A stretch of 36,481 nucleotides of DNA, from positions 1 through 36,481 of the forward strand of contig JAOPUT010000397.1 in assembly GCA_025963385.1 (NCBI GenBank). Direction: 5' to 3'. Numbering within the stretch: position 1 is the stretch's first letter; each line of letters begins with the position of its first letter. Shown piece after piece: positions 1-8,578 of this stretch. A program made the position numbers and the translations under genes. The notes beneath the pieces are model-generated. The model searched no databases. It had not been told where the DNA came from and saw only the letters and a program-made list of their open reading frames with translations. The DNA comes from Mycobacterium sp. (GTDB taxonomy: Bacteria; Actinomycetota; Actinomycetes; Mycobacteriales; Mycobacteriaceae).

Positions 1-194
1 GCCACGAATACATGATCAAGGCGTTCGGCGGCAAGGGCTATCAGGCCACCACGCCCGAGGAGGTGGCGGCCGCCCTCCGCGAGGCACTCGCGTCCGGCCG
101 GCCCGCGCTCATCGACTGCGTCATCGACCCCTCCGACGGCACCGAGAGCGGCAACATCGCGCACCTGAATCCCAAGGGCATCACCGCCAAGTAG
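1..194 (+). CDS. oxc: oxalyl-CoA decarboxylase, C-terminal end (partial)
   Basis: Only the last 63 residues are in the window, read in frame from base 3. Oxalyl-CoA decarboxylase is a cytoplasmic thiamine-diphosphate enzyme that converts oxalyl-CoA to formyl-CoA and CO2. The visible part has the family tail: an AFGGKGY segment, a TTPEEV helix start, an ALIDCVIDP strand, and an ending of the GTESGNI...LNPKG type, which I recognise from the Oxalobacter-type enzyme. The ATG at position 12 is an internal methionine, not a start. The CoA-transferase gene follows after 48 bases on the same strand, the usual oxc-frc arrangement, so the two are probably cotranscribed. The active-site region lies outside the window, so the call rests on the tail and the neighbour. 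Confidence 0.85.
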   Translation, partial: HEYMIKAFGGKGYQATTPEEVAAALREALASGRPALIDCVIDPSDGTESGNIAHLNPKGITAK

Positions 195-242
195 CGAACG
201 ACATCACGTAATCAAGGCAACACCAATGAAAGGAACTGTCTC

Positions 243-1499
243 ATGACTGAATTGCCACTCGCCGGGATCAAGGTGATCGACTTCACCGGCGTCCAGGCGG
301 GCCCGGCCTGCACCCAGATGCTGGCCTGGTTCGGAGCCGACGTCCTCAAGGTGGAGCGTCCTCAAGGTGGTGACGTCACGCGAAACCAGTTGCGCGACAT
401 CCCCGACGTAGACGCCCTGTACTTCACCATGCTCAACAGCAACAAGCGCTCGCTGGCGATCAACACCAAGTCGCCAGAGGGTCTGGAGGTGATGGAGAAA
501 CTGATCCGCGGGGCCGACGTGCTGGTGGAGAACTTTGCCCCCGGCGCGATGGATCGCATGGGAATGGACTGGGAGACGCTGCAGAAGTGGAACCCGAAGC
601 TGATCTTCGGCTCGGTGAAGGGCTTCAACGACGACTCGACCTGGAACGATCTGAAGGTCTACGAGAACGTCGCCCAGTGCGCAGGCGGCGCCGCATCGAC
701 CACCGGCTTCTGGGATGGTCCTCCGACGGTCAGCGGTGCCGCCCTCGGTGACAGCAACACCGGCATGCACCTGCTGATCGGCATCCTGACCGCGCTGATC
801 GCCAGGGACAAGACCGGTAAGGGACAGAAGGTTTCGGCCTCGATGCAGGATTCCGTACTCAACCTGTGCCGGGTCAAGCTGCGCGACCAGCAGCGCCTCG
901 AGGCGATCGGCTACCTGGAGGAGTACCCGCAGTACCCCAACGGCGAATTCAGCGATGCGGTTCCGCGTGGCGGCAACGCAGGCGGCGGCGGCCAGCCGGG
1001 CTGGGTGCTCAAGTGCAAGGGCTGGGAGACTGACCCGAACTCCTACATCTACTTCACCATCCAGGAACAGAACTGGGCCCGCACGGCCGAGGTGATCGGC
1101 CACCCGGAATGGGCCCAGGATCCGGCGTACAACACCGCGCGTGCCCGCCAAGACAAGATCTTCGACATCTTCGCCGAGATCGAGAAGTGGCTGGCCGACA
1201 AGACCAAGTACGAGGCGGTCGACGTCCTGCGCACGTTCGAGGTGCCCTGCGCGCCGGTTCTCAGCATGAAGGAGATCGCCGTCGATCCGTCACTGCGCAA
1301 GTCCGGCAGCGTCGTCGAGGTCGACCAGAAGGGCCGCGGTTCGTTCCTGACCGTCGGCAGCCCGATCAAGTTCTCGGCGTTCAAGCCCGAGATCAAGGGT
1401 GCACCGCTGCTCGGTGAGCACACCGATGAAGTGCTCGCCAGCCTCGGCTACGACGCCGACACCATCGAGTCGCTGCACCGCAACAAGGTCGTCGTTTAA
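243..1499 (+). CDS. frc: formyl-CoA:oxalate CoA-transferase (class III)
   Basis: Transfers CoA from formyl-CoA to oxalate, giving oxalyl-CoA for the decarboxylase encoded just upstream and releasing formate for the downstream dehydrogenase. The protein has 418 residues, close to the Oxalobacter enzyme (about 428). The catalytic aspartate is D170 in the [11 protein letters not shown] motif, matching Asp169 of the Oxalobacter enzyme. A flexible glycine loop, [12 protein letters not shown], covers about residues 243-254, and a [10 protein letters not shown] motif lies near the C-terminus. The residue aligned with Trp48 of the Oxalobacter enzyme is Asn48 here; that position is known to vary and to affect substrate handling. 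The ATG is preceded by an AAAGGA ribosome site about 8 bases upstream. A second paralogue lies at 12,297. The perfect hairpin after the stop suggests that the oxc-frc transcript ends here. Confidence 0.93.
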   Translation: MTELPLAGIKVIDFTGVQAGPACTQMLAWFGADVLKVERPQGGDVTRNQLRDIPDVDALYFTMLNSNKRSLAINTKSPEGLEVMEKLIRGADVLVENFAPGAMDRMGMDWETLQKWNPKLIFGSVKGFNDDSTWNDLKVYENVAQCAGGAASTTGFWDGPPTVSGAALGDSNTGMHLLIGILTALIARDKTGKGQKVSASMQDSVLNLCRVKLRDQQRLEAIGYLEEYPQYPNGEFSDAVPRGGNAGGGGQPGWVLKCKGWETDPNSYIYFTIQEQNWARTAEVIGHPEWAQDPAYNTARARQDKIFDIFAEIEKWLADKTKYEAVDVLRTFEVPCAPVLSMKEIAVDPSLRKSGSVVEVDQKGRGSFLTVGSPIKFSAFKPEIKGAPLLGEHTDEVLASLGYDADTIESLHRNKVVV

Positions 1500-1523
1500 A
1501 AGTGCACGTCTAACGACGCAGGA

Positions 1524-1555
1524 GCACCGCCCCAGGTGATCGCCTGGGGCGGTGC
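1524..1555. terminator. perfect 13-bp hairpin between frc and fdsG
   Basis: Two perfectly complementary 13-base arms (1524-1536 and 1543-1555, GCACCGCCCCAGG and its complement) enclose a 6-base loop, 24 bases after the frc stop codon. No U-run follows, which is common for actinobacterial terminators. It probably separates the oxc-frc transcript from the formate dehydrogenase operon, or limits read-through into it. Confidence 0.7.
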
Positions 1556-1590
1556 CTCACCCGTTCGCCCATCTCTCTTGGAGGTAGCTC

Positions 1591-2076
1591 GTGAATCCCA
1601 CCACTACGGGGGAGGCGAACGTGGCAGTCCTGGTCCGCGAGATCGCCGCCGACCACCGCGCGCACCGCGGAAAGCTGCTACCCATCCTGCACGCGGTACA
1701 GGAGGCGCTGGGATGTGTTCCCGCCGAGGCGATTCCGGTGCTCGCCGACGAACTCAACCTGTCCCGCGCGGACGTCCACGGCGTCGTCACCTTCTACCAC
1801 GACTTCCGCGCCGAACCGGCAGGGCGGACGACCGTCCGCGTGTGCCGCGCGGAGGCGTGCCAGTCGGTCGGCGCCGTGCGCTTGGTCGAGCACCTGCGCG
1901 ATCGACACGGGGTGGGGCTGGGGGAGACCAGCCTCGACGGCGCGCTGACCGTCGAGCAGGTGTTCTGCCTCGGCAACTGTGCGCTCGGACCGGCGGCACA
2001 GGTGAACGGCAGGCTTTACGGCAGGCTCGACGAGGCCCGCCTCTCGGCGATACTCGACTCGGCGGCAGTGCGATGA
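1591..2076 (+). CDS. fdsG: NAD-dependent formate dehydrogenase, gamma subunit (NuoE-like)
   Basis: Small electron-transfer subunit of the cytoplasmic NAD+-reducing molybdenum formate dehydrogenase, homologous to complex I NuoE. It has 161 residues. After an N-terminal helical part comes a thioredoxin-like domain with one [2Fe-2S] cluster. The four ligands are visible as C85-x4-C90 and C126-x3-C130, the NuoE pattern. The start is GTG, chosen because a GGAGG ribosome site lies six bases before it and the family alignment begins shortly after. The stop overlaps the fdsB start by four bases (ATGA), so translation is probably coupled. First gene of fdsGBAD. No promoter is obvious in the 91 bases upstream, which are largely filled by the hairpin. 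Confidence 0.93.
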   Translation: MNPTTTGEANVAVLVREIAADHRAHRGKLLPILHAVQEALGCVPAEAIPVLADELNLSRADVHGVVTFYHDFRAEPAGRTTVRVCRAEACQSVGAVRLVEHLRDRHGVGLGETSLDGALTVEQVFCLGNCALGPAAQVNGRLYGRLDEARLSAILDSAAVR

Positions 2077-3653
2077 GCGCGCCGGTCACCATTTACGTGC
2101 CCCGCGATTCCGCGGCCACGTCGGTCGGCGCCGATCAGGTGGCCGACGCGCTGGTGCGCGCAGCGGCCAGGATCGGAAGGCCGATTGAACTCATCCGCAA
2201 CGGTTCTCGCGGCATGCTGTGGCTGGAACCCCTGGTGGAGGTGGTCACGCCGCACGGCCGGGTGGGCTACGGACCCGTCGTCGAAGAAGAGATCGACGGC
2301 CTCGTCGCCGCCGGACTGTTCGACGCGGCCGATCACCCGTCGTGCGTCGGTGTCGTCGACGAACTGCCCTGGTTGGCGACGCAACATCGGGTCACCTTCG
2401 CCAGGGTTGGCATCACCGATCCACTCTCGCCCGAGGACTACCTCGACCACGGCGGCCTGGCCGGACTGCGGCGGGCGCTGCAGATGTCGCGGCCCGACGT
2501 GGTCGCCGAGGTCACCAACTCCGGTCTACGGGGCCGCGGTGGGGCTGGTTTCCCTGCGGGCATCAAGTGGAAGACCGTGCTCGACTGCGTGGACGAGCTG
2601 AAGTTCGTGTGCTGCAACGCCGATGAGGGTGACAGTGGAACCTTCGCCGACCGGATGGTCATGGAGGGCGATCCCTTCATGCTCATCGAGGGCATGACGA
2701 TAGCGGCCTACGCGGTGGGCGCCACCGAGGGCTACGTCTACATCCGGTCGGAGTATCCCGATGCGGTGGCGACGATGCGCTCCGCCATCGACATCGCCCG
2801 CGGCCGAGGCTGGCTCGGCGACGACGTCCTTGGCTCGGGTACGCGCTTCGACCTGCACGTCAGGGTCGGCGGCGGCGCGTACATCTGCGGCGAGGAGACC
2901 TCCATGCTGGAGAGCCTCGAGGGCAAGCGCGGCATGGTCCGCGCCAAGCCGCCGATTCCGGCCATCCACGGACTGTTCGGCAAGCCGACGGTGGTCAACA
3001 ACGTGCTGACATTGGCCAGCGTGCCGACCATCCTCGCCAACGGTGCCGAGGCGTATCGGGAACTCGGCGTCGAACGGTCGCGCGGCACCCAACTATTCCA
3101 GCTCGGCGGCAACATCCGGCACGGCGGCCTCGTCGAGTTGGCCTTCGGCGTCACGCTCGGCGAACTCGTCGACGGCTACGGCGGTGGAACGCATTCCGGC
3201 CGCCCGGTGCGCGCGGTCCAGGTCGGGGGCCCGCTCGGCGCGTACCTGCCGCGATCAGACTTCGACCTTCCGATGGACTACGAGGCCTTCGCCGCCGCCG
3301 GCGCCATGGTCGGGCACGGTGGCGTCGTGGTGTTCGACGACACCGTCGACATGGCGGCGCAAGCCAGGTTCGCCATGGAGTTCTGCGCCGCCGAATCGTG
3401 CGGCAAGTGCACCCCGTGCCGCGTCGGCTCGGTGCGCGGCGTCGAGGTGATCGATCGGATCACCGCCGGTGAGCACCGGGACGAGAACCTGGCCCTGCTC
3501 GAAGATCTCTGCGACGTCATGACCGAGGGCTCGCTGTGCGCGATGGGCGGACTCACCCCGATGCCGGTGCGAAGTGCGCTCACGCACTTCGCCGATGACT
3601 TCGTCGCCAAAGCCGATGCCAACCCAAGCACGAGGACGGAGGGCATGCGATGA
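2073..3653 (+). CDS. fdsB: NAD-dependent formate dehydrogenase, beta subunit (NuoF-like)
   Basis: Diaphorase subunit that binds FMN and NAD+ and passes electrons from formate oxidation to NAD+. It has 526 residues. Residues 1-110 form a thioredoxin-like N-terminal part, as in other FdsB proteins. The FMN/NAD region includes GLRGRGGAGFPAGIKWK at about 151-167, CNADEGDSGTF near 181 and ICGEETSMLESLEGKRG at about 271-287. The C-terminal [4Fe-4S] site has C443, C446 and C449 in SCGKCTPCR, with a fourth ligand, C489. The true start is the ATG at 2073; a longer open frame upstream is only read-through of an unused frame. It overlaps fdsG by four bases and fdsA by four bases, so all three are translated as a block. 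Confidence 0.95.
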   Translation: MSAPVTIYVPRDSAATSVGADQVADALVRAAARIGRPIELIRNGSRGMLWLEPLVEVVTPHGRVGYGPVVEEEIDGLVAAGLFDAADHPSCVGVVDELPWLATQHRVTFARVGITDPLSPEDYLDHGGLAGLRRALQMSRPDVVAEVTNSGLRGRGGAGFPAGIKWKTVLDCVDELKFVCCNADEGDSGTFADRMVMEGDPFMLIEGMTIAAYAVGATEGYVYIRSEYPDAVATMRSAIDIARGRGWLGDDVLGSGTRFDLHVRVGGGAYICGEETSMLESLEGKRGMVRAKPPIPAIHGLFGKPTVVNNVLTLASVPTILANGAEAYRELGVERSRGTQLFQLGGNIRHGGLVELAFGVTLGELVDGYGGGTHSGRPVRAVQVGGPLGAYLPRSDFDLPMDYEAFAAAGAMVGHGGVVVFDDTVDMAAQARFAMEFCAAESCGKCTPCRVGSVRGVEVIDRITAGEHRDENLALLEDLCDVMTEGSLCAMGGLTPMPVRSALTHFADDFVAKADANPSTRTEGMR

Positions 3654-6472
3654 GCCTGCTCAAGGAACCCGACTACGGAACGCCCGCCAAGGACGGCCCC
3701 GCATCGGTCTCGGTGGAGGTGGACGGATTCAGTGTCTCCGTCCCCGAGGGCACCTCGGTCATGCGGGCCGCGGCACTAGCGGGCATCGACGTCCCCAAGC
3801 TGTGTGCCACCGACCGGCTCGAGGCGTTCGGCTCCTGCCGACTCTGCCTGGTCGAAATCGACGGCCGCCGTGGCACTCCCGCGTCGTGTACCACGCCGGT
3901 GGCCGAGGGCATGGTCGTGCGCACCCAGACGCCGAAGGTCGCCAAGCTGCGCGAGAGCGTCATGGAGCTCTACATCTCCGACCATCCACTCGACTGCCTG
4001 ACCTGCCCGGCCAACGGCGATTGCGAGCTGCAGGACATGGCGGGCGTGGTCGGCCTGCGCCAGGTTAGGTACGGCTACGAGGGCGCCAATCACCTCGACG
4101 CCGAGCCCGACCACAGCAACCCGTACTTCGACTTCGACCCGTCCAAGTGCATTGCGTGCTCGCGGTGCGTGCGCGCGTGCGACGAGATCCAGGGCACGTT
4201 CGCGCTGACCATCGAAGGCCGCGGCTTCGACTCCAAGGTGTCGGCGGGCGCGGGCGAGTCGTTCATGGACTCCGAGTGCGTGTCGTGCGGCGCCTGTGTG
4301 CAGGCCTGTCCGACGTCCACCCTGCAGGAACGTTCCGTGGTGCAACTCGGGATTCCGACGCGATCGGTGACGACCACGTGTGCCTACTGCGGCGTCGGTT
4401 GTTCGTTCAAGGCGGAGATGCGCGGCGACGAGCTGGTCCGGATGGTGCCGCAGAAGGACGGCGGTGCGAACGCGGGACACTCTTGCGTCAAGGGGCGCTT
4501 TGCCTTTGGGTACGCCACACATCCCGACCGGATGCTGAAGCCCATGGTCCGCGAGAAGATCACCGACCCGTGGCGTGAGGTCGAATGGGAGGAGGCGATC
4601 GGCACGGTCGCCAGCCGCATGCTGGACATCGCGGCGCGGCATGGCGCGGGCGCGATCGGCGCGATCACCTCCTCGCGGTGCACCAATGAAGAGGTATACG
4701 TCGTCCAGAAGATGGTCCGCGCGGCGTTCGGCAACAACAATGTCGACACGTGCGCCAGGGTGTGCCACTCGCCGACGGGGTATGGGCTCAAGCAGACGTT
4801 CGGCGAATCGGCTGGCACGCAGGACTTCCAGTCGGTGGCCCAGGCTGACGTCATCATGGTGATCGGCGCGAATCCGACCGACGGGCATCCGGTCTTCGCG
4901 TCGCGGATGAAGCAGCGGTTGCGCCAGGGGGCCCGGCTGATCGTCGCCGACCCGCGCCGTATCGACCTGGTGCGCTCGCCGCACATCGAGGCCGATCACC
5001 ACCTGCAGCTCAAACCGGGAACCAACGTCGCCGTCGTCAACGCGATGGCACACGTCGTCGTGACAGAAGGACTCACCGACCAAGGGTTCGTCGGTGCCCG
5101 GTGCGAGGGATACGACGAGTGGGCCCAGTTCATCTCGCGCGAGGAAAACAGCCCGGAGGCGGTCGAGTCGCTCACCGGCGTGCCCGCCGAGGAACTGCGT
5201 GCCGCTGCCCGCCTCTACGCCATGGCGCCCAACGGAGCGATCTACTACGGCCTCGGCGTGACCGAACACAGCCAGGGCTCGACGATGGTCATGGGCATGG
5301 CGAACCTGGCGATGGCGTGCGGCAACATCGGTCGCGACGGTGTCGGCGTGAACCCGCTGCGCGGGCAGAACAACGTGCAGGGCTCCTGCGACATGGGGTC
5401 CTTCCCGCACGAGCTGCCCGGCTACCGACATGTGTCGGACGACGCCGTCCGGCACGTCTTCGAAGACCTGTGGGGCACCAAGCTGCTGGCCGAACCGGGA
5501 CTGCGCATCCCCAACATGTTCGACGCCGCGATCGAGGGCACCTTCCGTGGGCTGTTCGTCCACGGCGAGGACATCGCACAATCGGACCCGAACGTCAAAC
5601 ACGTGCTGGCCGCGCTGCAGTCGATGGAATTGCTGGTGGTCCAGGATCTCTTCCTCAACGAGACCGCGAAGTACGCCCACGTGTTCCTGCCCGGTGCGTC
5701 GTTCCTGGAGAAGGACGGCACCTTCACCAACGCCGAGCGCCGGATCAACCGGGTTCGCGCGGTGATGAAGCCCAAGAGCGGACGACACGAGTGGGACATC
5801 GTCTGCCAGATCGCCACGGCGATGGGCTACCCCATGCACTATGACCATCCCAGCCAGATCATGGACGAGATCGCCGCGCTGACACCGACGTTCGCCGGAG
5901 TCTCCTTCGACAAGCTGGACGAGGTGGGCAGCGTTCAGTGGCCATGTGATGCGAACGCGCCCGACGGTACGCCCATCATGCACGTCGACGCGTTCACCAG
6001 AGGCCTGGGCAGGTTCGTCCCGACTCCGTTCGTTCCGACCGACGAGCGCAGCACGCGCCGCTTCCCGCTGATCCTCACCACGGGTCGAATCCTGAGCCAG
6101 TACAACGTCGGTGCGCAGACCCGGCGGACGGCCAACATCGCGTGGCATCAGGAGGACGTGCTGGAGATTCACCCGCACGACGCGGAGGTTCGCGGCATCA
6201 CCGACGGTGCCGAGGTCACTCTGGCCAGCCGTGTCGGCGAGACCACGCTGCACGCGCAGATCTCCGACCGGATGCCAACGGGCGTGGTGTACACGACCTT
6301 TCACTACCCGGTCACGGGAGCGAACGTCGTCACGACGGAGAATTCCGACTGGGCGACGAACTGTCCGGAATACAAGGTGACGGCCGTCCAGGTCGCGGTG
6401 GCCCACCCGACCGCCAGGCAGGTGGCCGAGCCGGCGGTCGAGCGCGCGCTGGCCGCCGGGCTGGTCGACTGA
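3650..6472 (+). CDS. fdsA: NAD-dependent formate dehydrogenase, alpha catalytic subunit (Mo-bis-MGD)
   Basis: Catalytic subunit that oxidises formate to CO2 at a molybdenum bis-MGD centre, 940 residues, cytoplasmic (no Tat signal). Order of domains: a [2Fe-2S] ferredoxin domain (C52, C63, C66, C80); a NuoG-type His-Cys cluster (H112, C116, C119, C125); two [4Fe-4S] motifs (C167/170/173/177 and C210/213/216/220); the molybdopterin-domain [4Fe-4S] (C244, C247, C251, C279); then the molybdopterin oxidoreductase and dinucleotide-binding domains. The molybdenum ligand is Cys372, in NNNVDTCARVCHSPTGYGL and followed by His373; this is the cysteine form, not the selenocysteine form. It shares an ATGA overlap with fdsB. 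Maturation should need FdhD, encoded at 8,579. Confidence 0.96.
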   Translation: MSLLKEPDYGTPAKDGPASVSVEVDGFSVSVPEGTSVMRAAALAGIDVPKLCATDRLEAFGSCRLCLVEIDGRRGTPASCTTPVAEGMVVRTQTPKVAKLRESVMELYISDHPLDCLTCPANGDCELQDMAGVVGLRQVRYGYEGANHLDAEPDHSNPYFDFDPSKCIACSRCVRACDEIQGTFALTIEGRGFDSKVSAGAGESFMDSECVSCGACVQACPTSTLQERSVVQLGIPTRSVTTTCAYCGVGCSFKAEMRGDELVRMVPQKDGGANAGHSCVKGRFAFGYATHPDRMLKPMVREKITDPWREVEWEEAIGTVASRMLDIAARHGAGAIGAITSSRCTNEEVYVVQKMVRAAFGNNNVDTCARVCHSPTGYGLKQTFGESAGTQDFQSVAQADVIMVIGANPTDGHPVFASRMKQRLRQGARLIVADPRRIDLVRSPHIEADHHLQLKPGTNVAVVNAMAHVVVTEGLTDQGFVGARCEGYDEWAQFISREENSPEAVESLTGVPAEELRAAARLYAMAPNGAIYYGLGVTEHSQGSTMVMGMANLAMACGNIGRDGVGVNPLRGQNNVQGSCDMGSFPHELPGYRHVSDDAVRHVFEDLWGTKLLAEPGLRIPNMFDAAIEGTFRGLFVHGEDIAQSDPNVKHVLAALQSMELLVVQDLFLNETAKYAHVFLPGASFLEKDGTFTNAERRINRVRAVMKPKSGRHEWDIVCQIATAMGYPMHYDHPSQIMDEIAALTPTFAGVSFDKLDEVGSVQWPCDANAPDGTPIMHVDAFTRGLGRFVPTPFVPTDERSTRRFPLILTTGRILSQYNVGAQTRRTANIAWHQEDVLEIHPHDAEVRGITDGAEVTLASRVGETTLHAQISDRMPTGVVYTTFHYPVTGANVVTTENSDWATNCPEYKVTAVQVAVAHPTARQVAEPAVERALAAGLVD

Positions 6473-6473
6473 C

Positions 6474-6686
6474 GTGACGGTCCAAGAGCCTGCCGAGGTC
6501 AGGCTGATCAACAAGGTCGTCGTGCATTTCGGTTACCTGTCAGAGGATCAGGCGGTCACCGAGGTGGCCGACCACGTCCGCAAGTTCTGGGACCCCCGCA
6601 TGAAGCGACGGCTGTTCGACCTCGTCGACTCCGACGCCGGTGATCTCGAACCGGTGGCTCTGGCGGCGGCCGCACTGTTGCGCTGA
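6474..6686 (+). CDS. fdsD: formate dehydrogenase delta subunit FdsD
   Basis: Short protein of 70 residues with the FdsD family signature: a VADHVRKFWDPRMKRRL stretch at about residues 31-47, followed by a helical C-terminus. In other bacteria FdsD accompanies FdsGBA and is needed for assembly or stability of the NAD-dependent enzyme. It starts with GTG one base after the fdsA stop; no clear ribosome site is present, so translational coupling is likely. In the usual fdsGBACD order, fdsC (fdhD-like) sits between fdsA and fdsD. Here that gene is absent from the operon, and an fdhD gene is found 1.9 kb downstream behind a convergent pair. Confidence 0.88.
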   Translation: MTVQEPAEVRLINKVVVHFGYLSEDQAVTEVADHVRKFWDPRMKRRLFDLVDSDAGDLEPVALAAAALLR

Positions 6687-6704
6687 CCGCCGCAGAACGG
6701 TGCA

Positions 6705-6760
6705 CGACTGTGAATCTGACGACGGAAGACGCGGGTGGGCCGTCGTCAGATTCACAGTCG
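6705..6760. terminator. 21-bp perfect inverted repeat, bidirectional terminator
   Basis: Arms 6705-6725 and 6740-6760 are perfectly complementary over 21 bases with a 14-base loop. The arm reads CGACTGTGAATCTGACGACG plus one more G. It lies between the convergent ends of fdsD (stop at 6686) and the minus-strand gene ending at 6777, so it can terminate both. There is no U-run. The stem is longer and less GC-biased than the other terminators in the window, which raises the possibility of a dispersed palindromic repeat. Confidence 0.75.
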
Positions 6761-6776
6761 CGCTAGGCCGCCTGAC

Positions 6777-7106
6777 TCAACCGCGCCGACGCGGGACCTG
6801 CACGGCTGCCAGGCTCTGGGCACCCACGCCCTCGTGGTCGACGTCGCGCCAGAAGCTCGCGTCGTAGTCGGTGTCGGAGATCTGAATCATCTCCGCCGAC
6901 CGGGTGCAGGGGACCGCCGCAGACGTCAGGCCCAGATCCTCGGCGTCGATCTGCAACCGATGGATGGCGTTGCTAATACCGTTGGCGTCATTGGTGATTC
7001 GGCGCATCGCCAGACTGTCACCATGGGTCGACTCCAGTGCGGCGACACACCGCAGCAGCTCGGCGAGCAGCGTCTGCAGCTTCTCGACGGTGACGAGGAC
7101 GGGCAT
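6777..7106 (-). CDS. small protein of unknown function next to the MFS carrier
   Basis: I do not recognise this 109-residue protein. It has a leucine-rich helical N-terminus (LQTLLAELLRCVAAL), a predicted helical middle that resembles short mycobacterial helical-bundle proteins, and a basic end (VPRRRG). No signal peptide or membrane segment is apparent. It is credited as a real gene because a strong AAGGAG ribosome site lies six bases before its ATG, because it follows the MFS carrier gene after only 27 bases on the same strand, and because a terminator-like palindrome lies just after it. It is probably cotranscribed with the carrier under the operator at 8498. A role in oxalate or formate metabolism is inferred from position alone. 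Confidence 0.65.
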   Translation of the reverse strand: MPVLVTVEKLQTLLAELLRCVAALESTHGDSLAMRRITNDANGISNAIHRLQIDAEDLGLTSAAVPCTRSAEMIQISDTDYDASFWRDVDHEGVGAQSLAAVQVPRRRG

Positions 7107-7133
7107 GGAGACTCCTTCAGATCTTGGGGCGGA

Positions 7134-8483
7134 TCAGCGCGGAAGGCGCATGGTCGGGAGGCCGGGGCGGTGCAGCATTCGCGTCATGATCGCGGCGCCC
7201 ATACTGAGCAGTCCGGCGACGACGAAGGGGATCAGCAGGTGCGCAGAGCTGACCAGCAGAGCGGGCAGCCCGATGCCGATCAGGCCGCCGAACAGCTTGG
7301 CGCTGTACACCAGGCCGAAGTTGCGTGCGGCGCTCGGTTCACCGAAGTAGTCGGCGACCAGGCTGGCGACCAGCGGGTAGAACGCACCGCCTGCCAGTCC
7401 GCACAGCGCGGCGAAGACGACGAATGCGGCGGGCACGGCGGCCGACGCCGAGTAGACCAGTCCCAGTTGCGCACAACCCTCGATGACGAGAGCGGCGCTG
7501 AGCGTCTGCCGTCGTCCGAGTCGGTCCGAGAGCCATCCCGCCACGCTGCGGCCGGTGCCGTTGACGATCGCCAGCAGGCCCACCGCCAGCGCCGCGATGC
7601 TCAGCGAAAAGCCCTGGGAGATGGCGATGATCGGGATGTAGACCGCAGCGAGCAGCGCGGCACCCGCGGCGACGACGAGGATCAGATACATGACCACGAA
7701 TGCCGGTGTGCGAATCGCCTCGCCGGGGGAGTACTGCCGCAGCGGGGTGACGTTGTGGCGCAGGCCGCGGTTCAGCTTCTTGTCGATGGCCCACTGCTTG
7801 GGGTCGATCTCCGAGGGCCACCAGCCGGCCGGGGGATCCTGCAGGAGAGCGCCGCACTGGGCGACGACGATGAGGATGATGACGCCGACCGCGGTGAAGA
7901 TGGCAGTCCGGCTGTCGGGGGTAAGGACGACGGTGAACGCCGCGATGAAAGGAACTGCGCCGCAACCGATCGCTCCCGTGACGAGGCCGACTCTGGCGGC
8001 GCGCTTCTCGGGGTACCACTTGGCGACGGTGGCAGTGCAGGTGGCGTAGACGATGCCTGCGCCGGTCCCGGACAGTACGGAGTAGCCGAGCACGGCGAGC
8101 ACGAGGTTGTCGGTGTACGCGACGGTCAACGGGCCTGCGGCGCACAGGGCGGCGCCGATCGGTACGGCGCGCGCTGGGGTCAGCGCGAAGCGGTGGCTTA
8201 GCACGGCGGTGGGAGCTGCGGCGCCGGCTTGGAACACCACCCACAGCGCGAGCACCCACAGTGCGCCTGCGAGGTTCGTCCCACTGGTGACGTGTAGGGC
8301 AGTCAGCGCGACCCCGAAGCCGTACTGCAGGACACCGATGCCTGCCATGGCGATCCAGGCGAACGCCAACATCCACGTCCTGGAGCAGCCGATGAGATCC
8401 TGTGGCCGCTCACCGACTCGGTACGAGCGACCACGGTGGTCGCGCACTTCGGCGACCGGGACGGGAGTGTCCGTGAGAGGCAT
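7134..8483 (-). CDS. MFS transporter, oxalate/formate antiporter family (copy 1)
   Basis: Inner-membrane carrier of 449 residues with about twelve hydrophobic segments, resembling the oxalate/formate antiporter family. It shares with the two other carriers here an N-terminal RSYRVGE...DLIGCSRTWM motif, a WYPEKR loop after helix 4-5, a cytoplasmic mid-loop DPPAGWWPSEIDP, an INGTGR-type motif (VNGTGRSVAGWLSDRLGRR) and DYFGE near helix 10-11. It is the most divergent of the three, with YSPGEAIRT replacing YTPMEAIKT. The start is the ATG at 8483 with CAGGAG seven bases upstream, rather than the upstream codon at 8513, which falls inside the operator palindrome. Substrate is likely oxalate, formate or a related small acid. 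It is divergent from fdhD across the operator. Confidence 0.85.
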   Translation of the reverse strand: MPLTDTPVPVAEVRDHRGRSYRVGERPQDLIGCSRTWMLAFAWIAMAGIGVLQYGFGVALTALHVTSGTNLAGALWVLALWVVFQAGAAAPTAVLSHRFALTPARAVPIGAALCAAGPLTVAYTDNLVLAVLGYSVLSGTGAGIVYATCTATVAKWYPEKRAARVGLVTGAIGCGAVPFIAAFTVVLTPDSRTAIFTAVGVIILIVVAQCGALLQDPPAGWWPSEIDPKQWAIDKKLNRGLRHNVTPLRQYSPGEAIRTPAFVVMYLILVVAAGAALLAAVYIPIIAISQGFSLSIAALAVGLLAIVNGTGRSVAGWLSDRLGRRQTLSAALVIEGCAQLGLVYSASAAVPAAFVVFAALCGLAGGAFYPLVASLVADYFGEPSAARNFGLVYSAKLFGGLIGIGLPALLVSSAHLLIPFVVAGLLSMGAAIMTRMLHRPGLPTMRLPR

Positions 8484-8497
8484 GACGTGCTCCTGAC

Positions 8498-8512
8498 TGC
8501 ATACTGTATGCA
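8498..8512. promoter_or_regulatory. perfect palindromic operator TGCATAC-T-GTATGCA
   Basis: A perfect 7+1+7 palindrome 15 bases upstream of the MFS carrier start and 67 bases before fdhD on the other strand. It is the best copy of a site repeated through the oxalate island. On the carrier strand it contains TACAGT, a TANNNT-type -10 hexamer, so a bound protein would block RNA polymerase. Its shape fits operators of FadR/FCD-type GntR proteins, and such a regulator is encoded at 9400-10131. Confidence 0.8.
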
Positions 8513-8578
8513 ATCAATGTAACGTGACGTGGGTCACGTGTCTACCGATGCGGGCGAGAGAGATGTGGGAGAGGTGCC

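Noticed and set aside
204..1151. Long open frame antisense to frc
   Set aside because: Arginine/valine-rich product of the reverse frame of a GC-rich gene, without start signal or family similarity.
4763..4770. Selenocysteine codon in the formate dehydrogenase active site
   Set aside because: The metal ligand codon is TGC (Cys372) and no TGA interrupts the frame, so this is the cysteine enzyme.
3776..6514. 912-codon open frame antisense to fdsA
   Set aside because: Typical high-GC shadow frame; composition is His/Arg/Val-rich and no domain is visible, while the plus strand carries every FdsA motif.
6735..8201. 488-codon open frame antisense to MFS copy 1
   Set aside because: Gln/Asp/Arg-rich shadow product; the minus strand encodes an obvious membrane carrier with a ribosome site.
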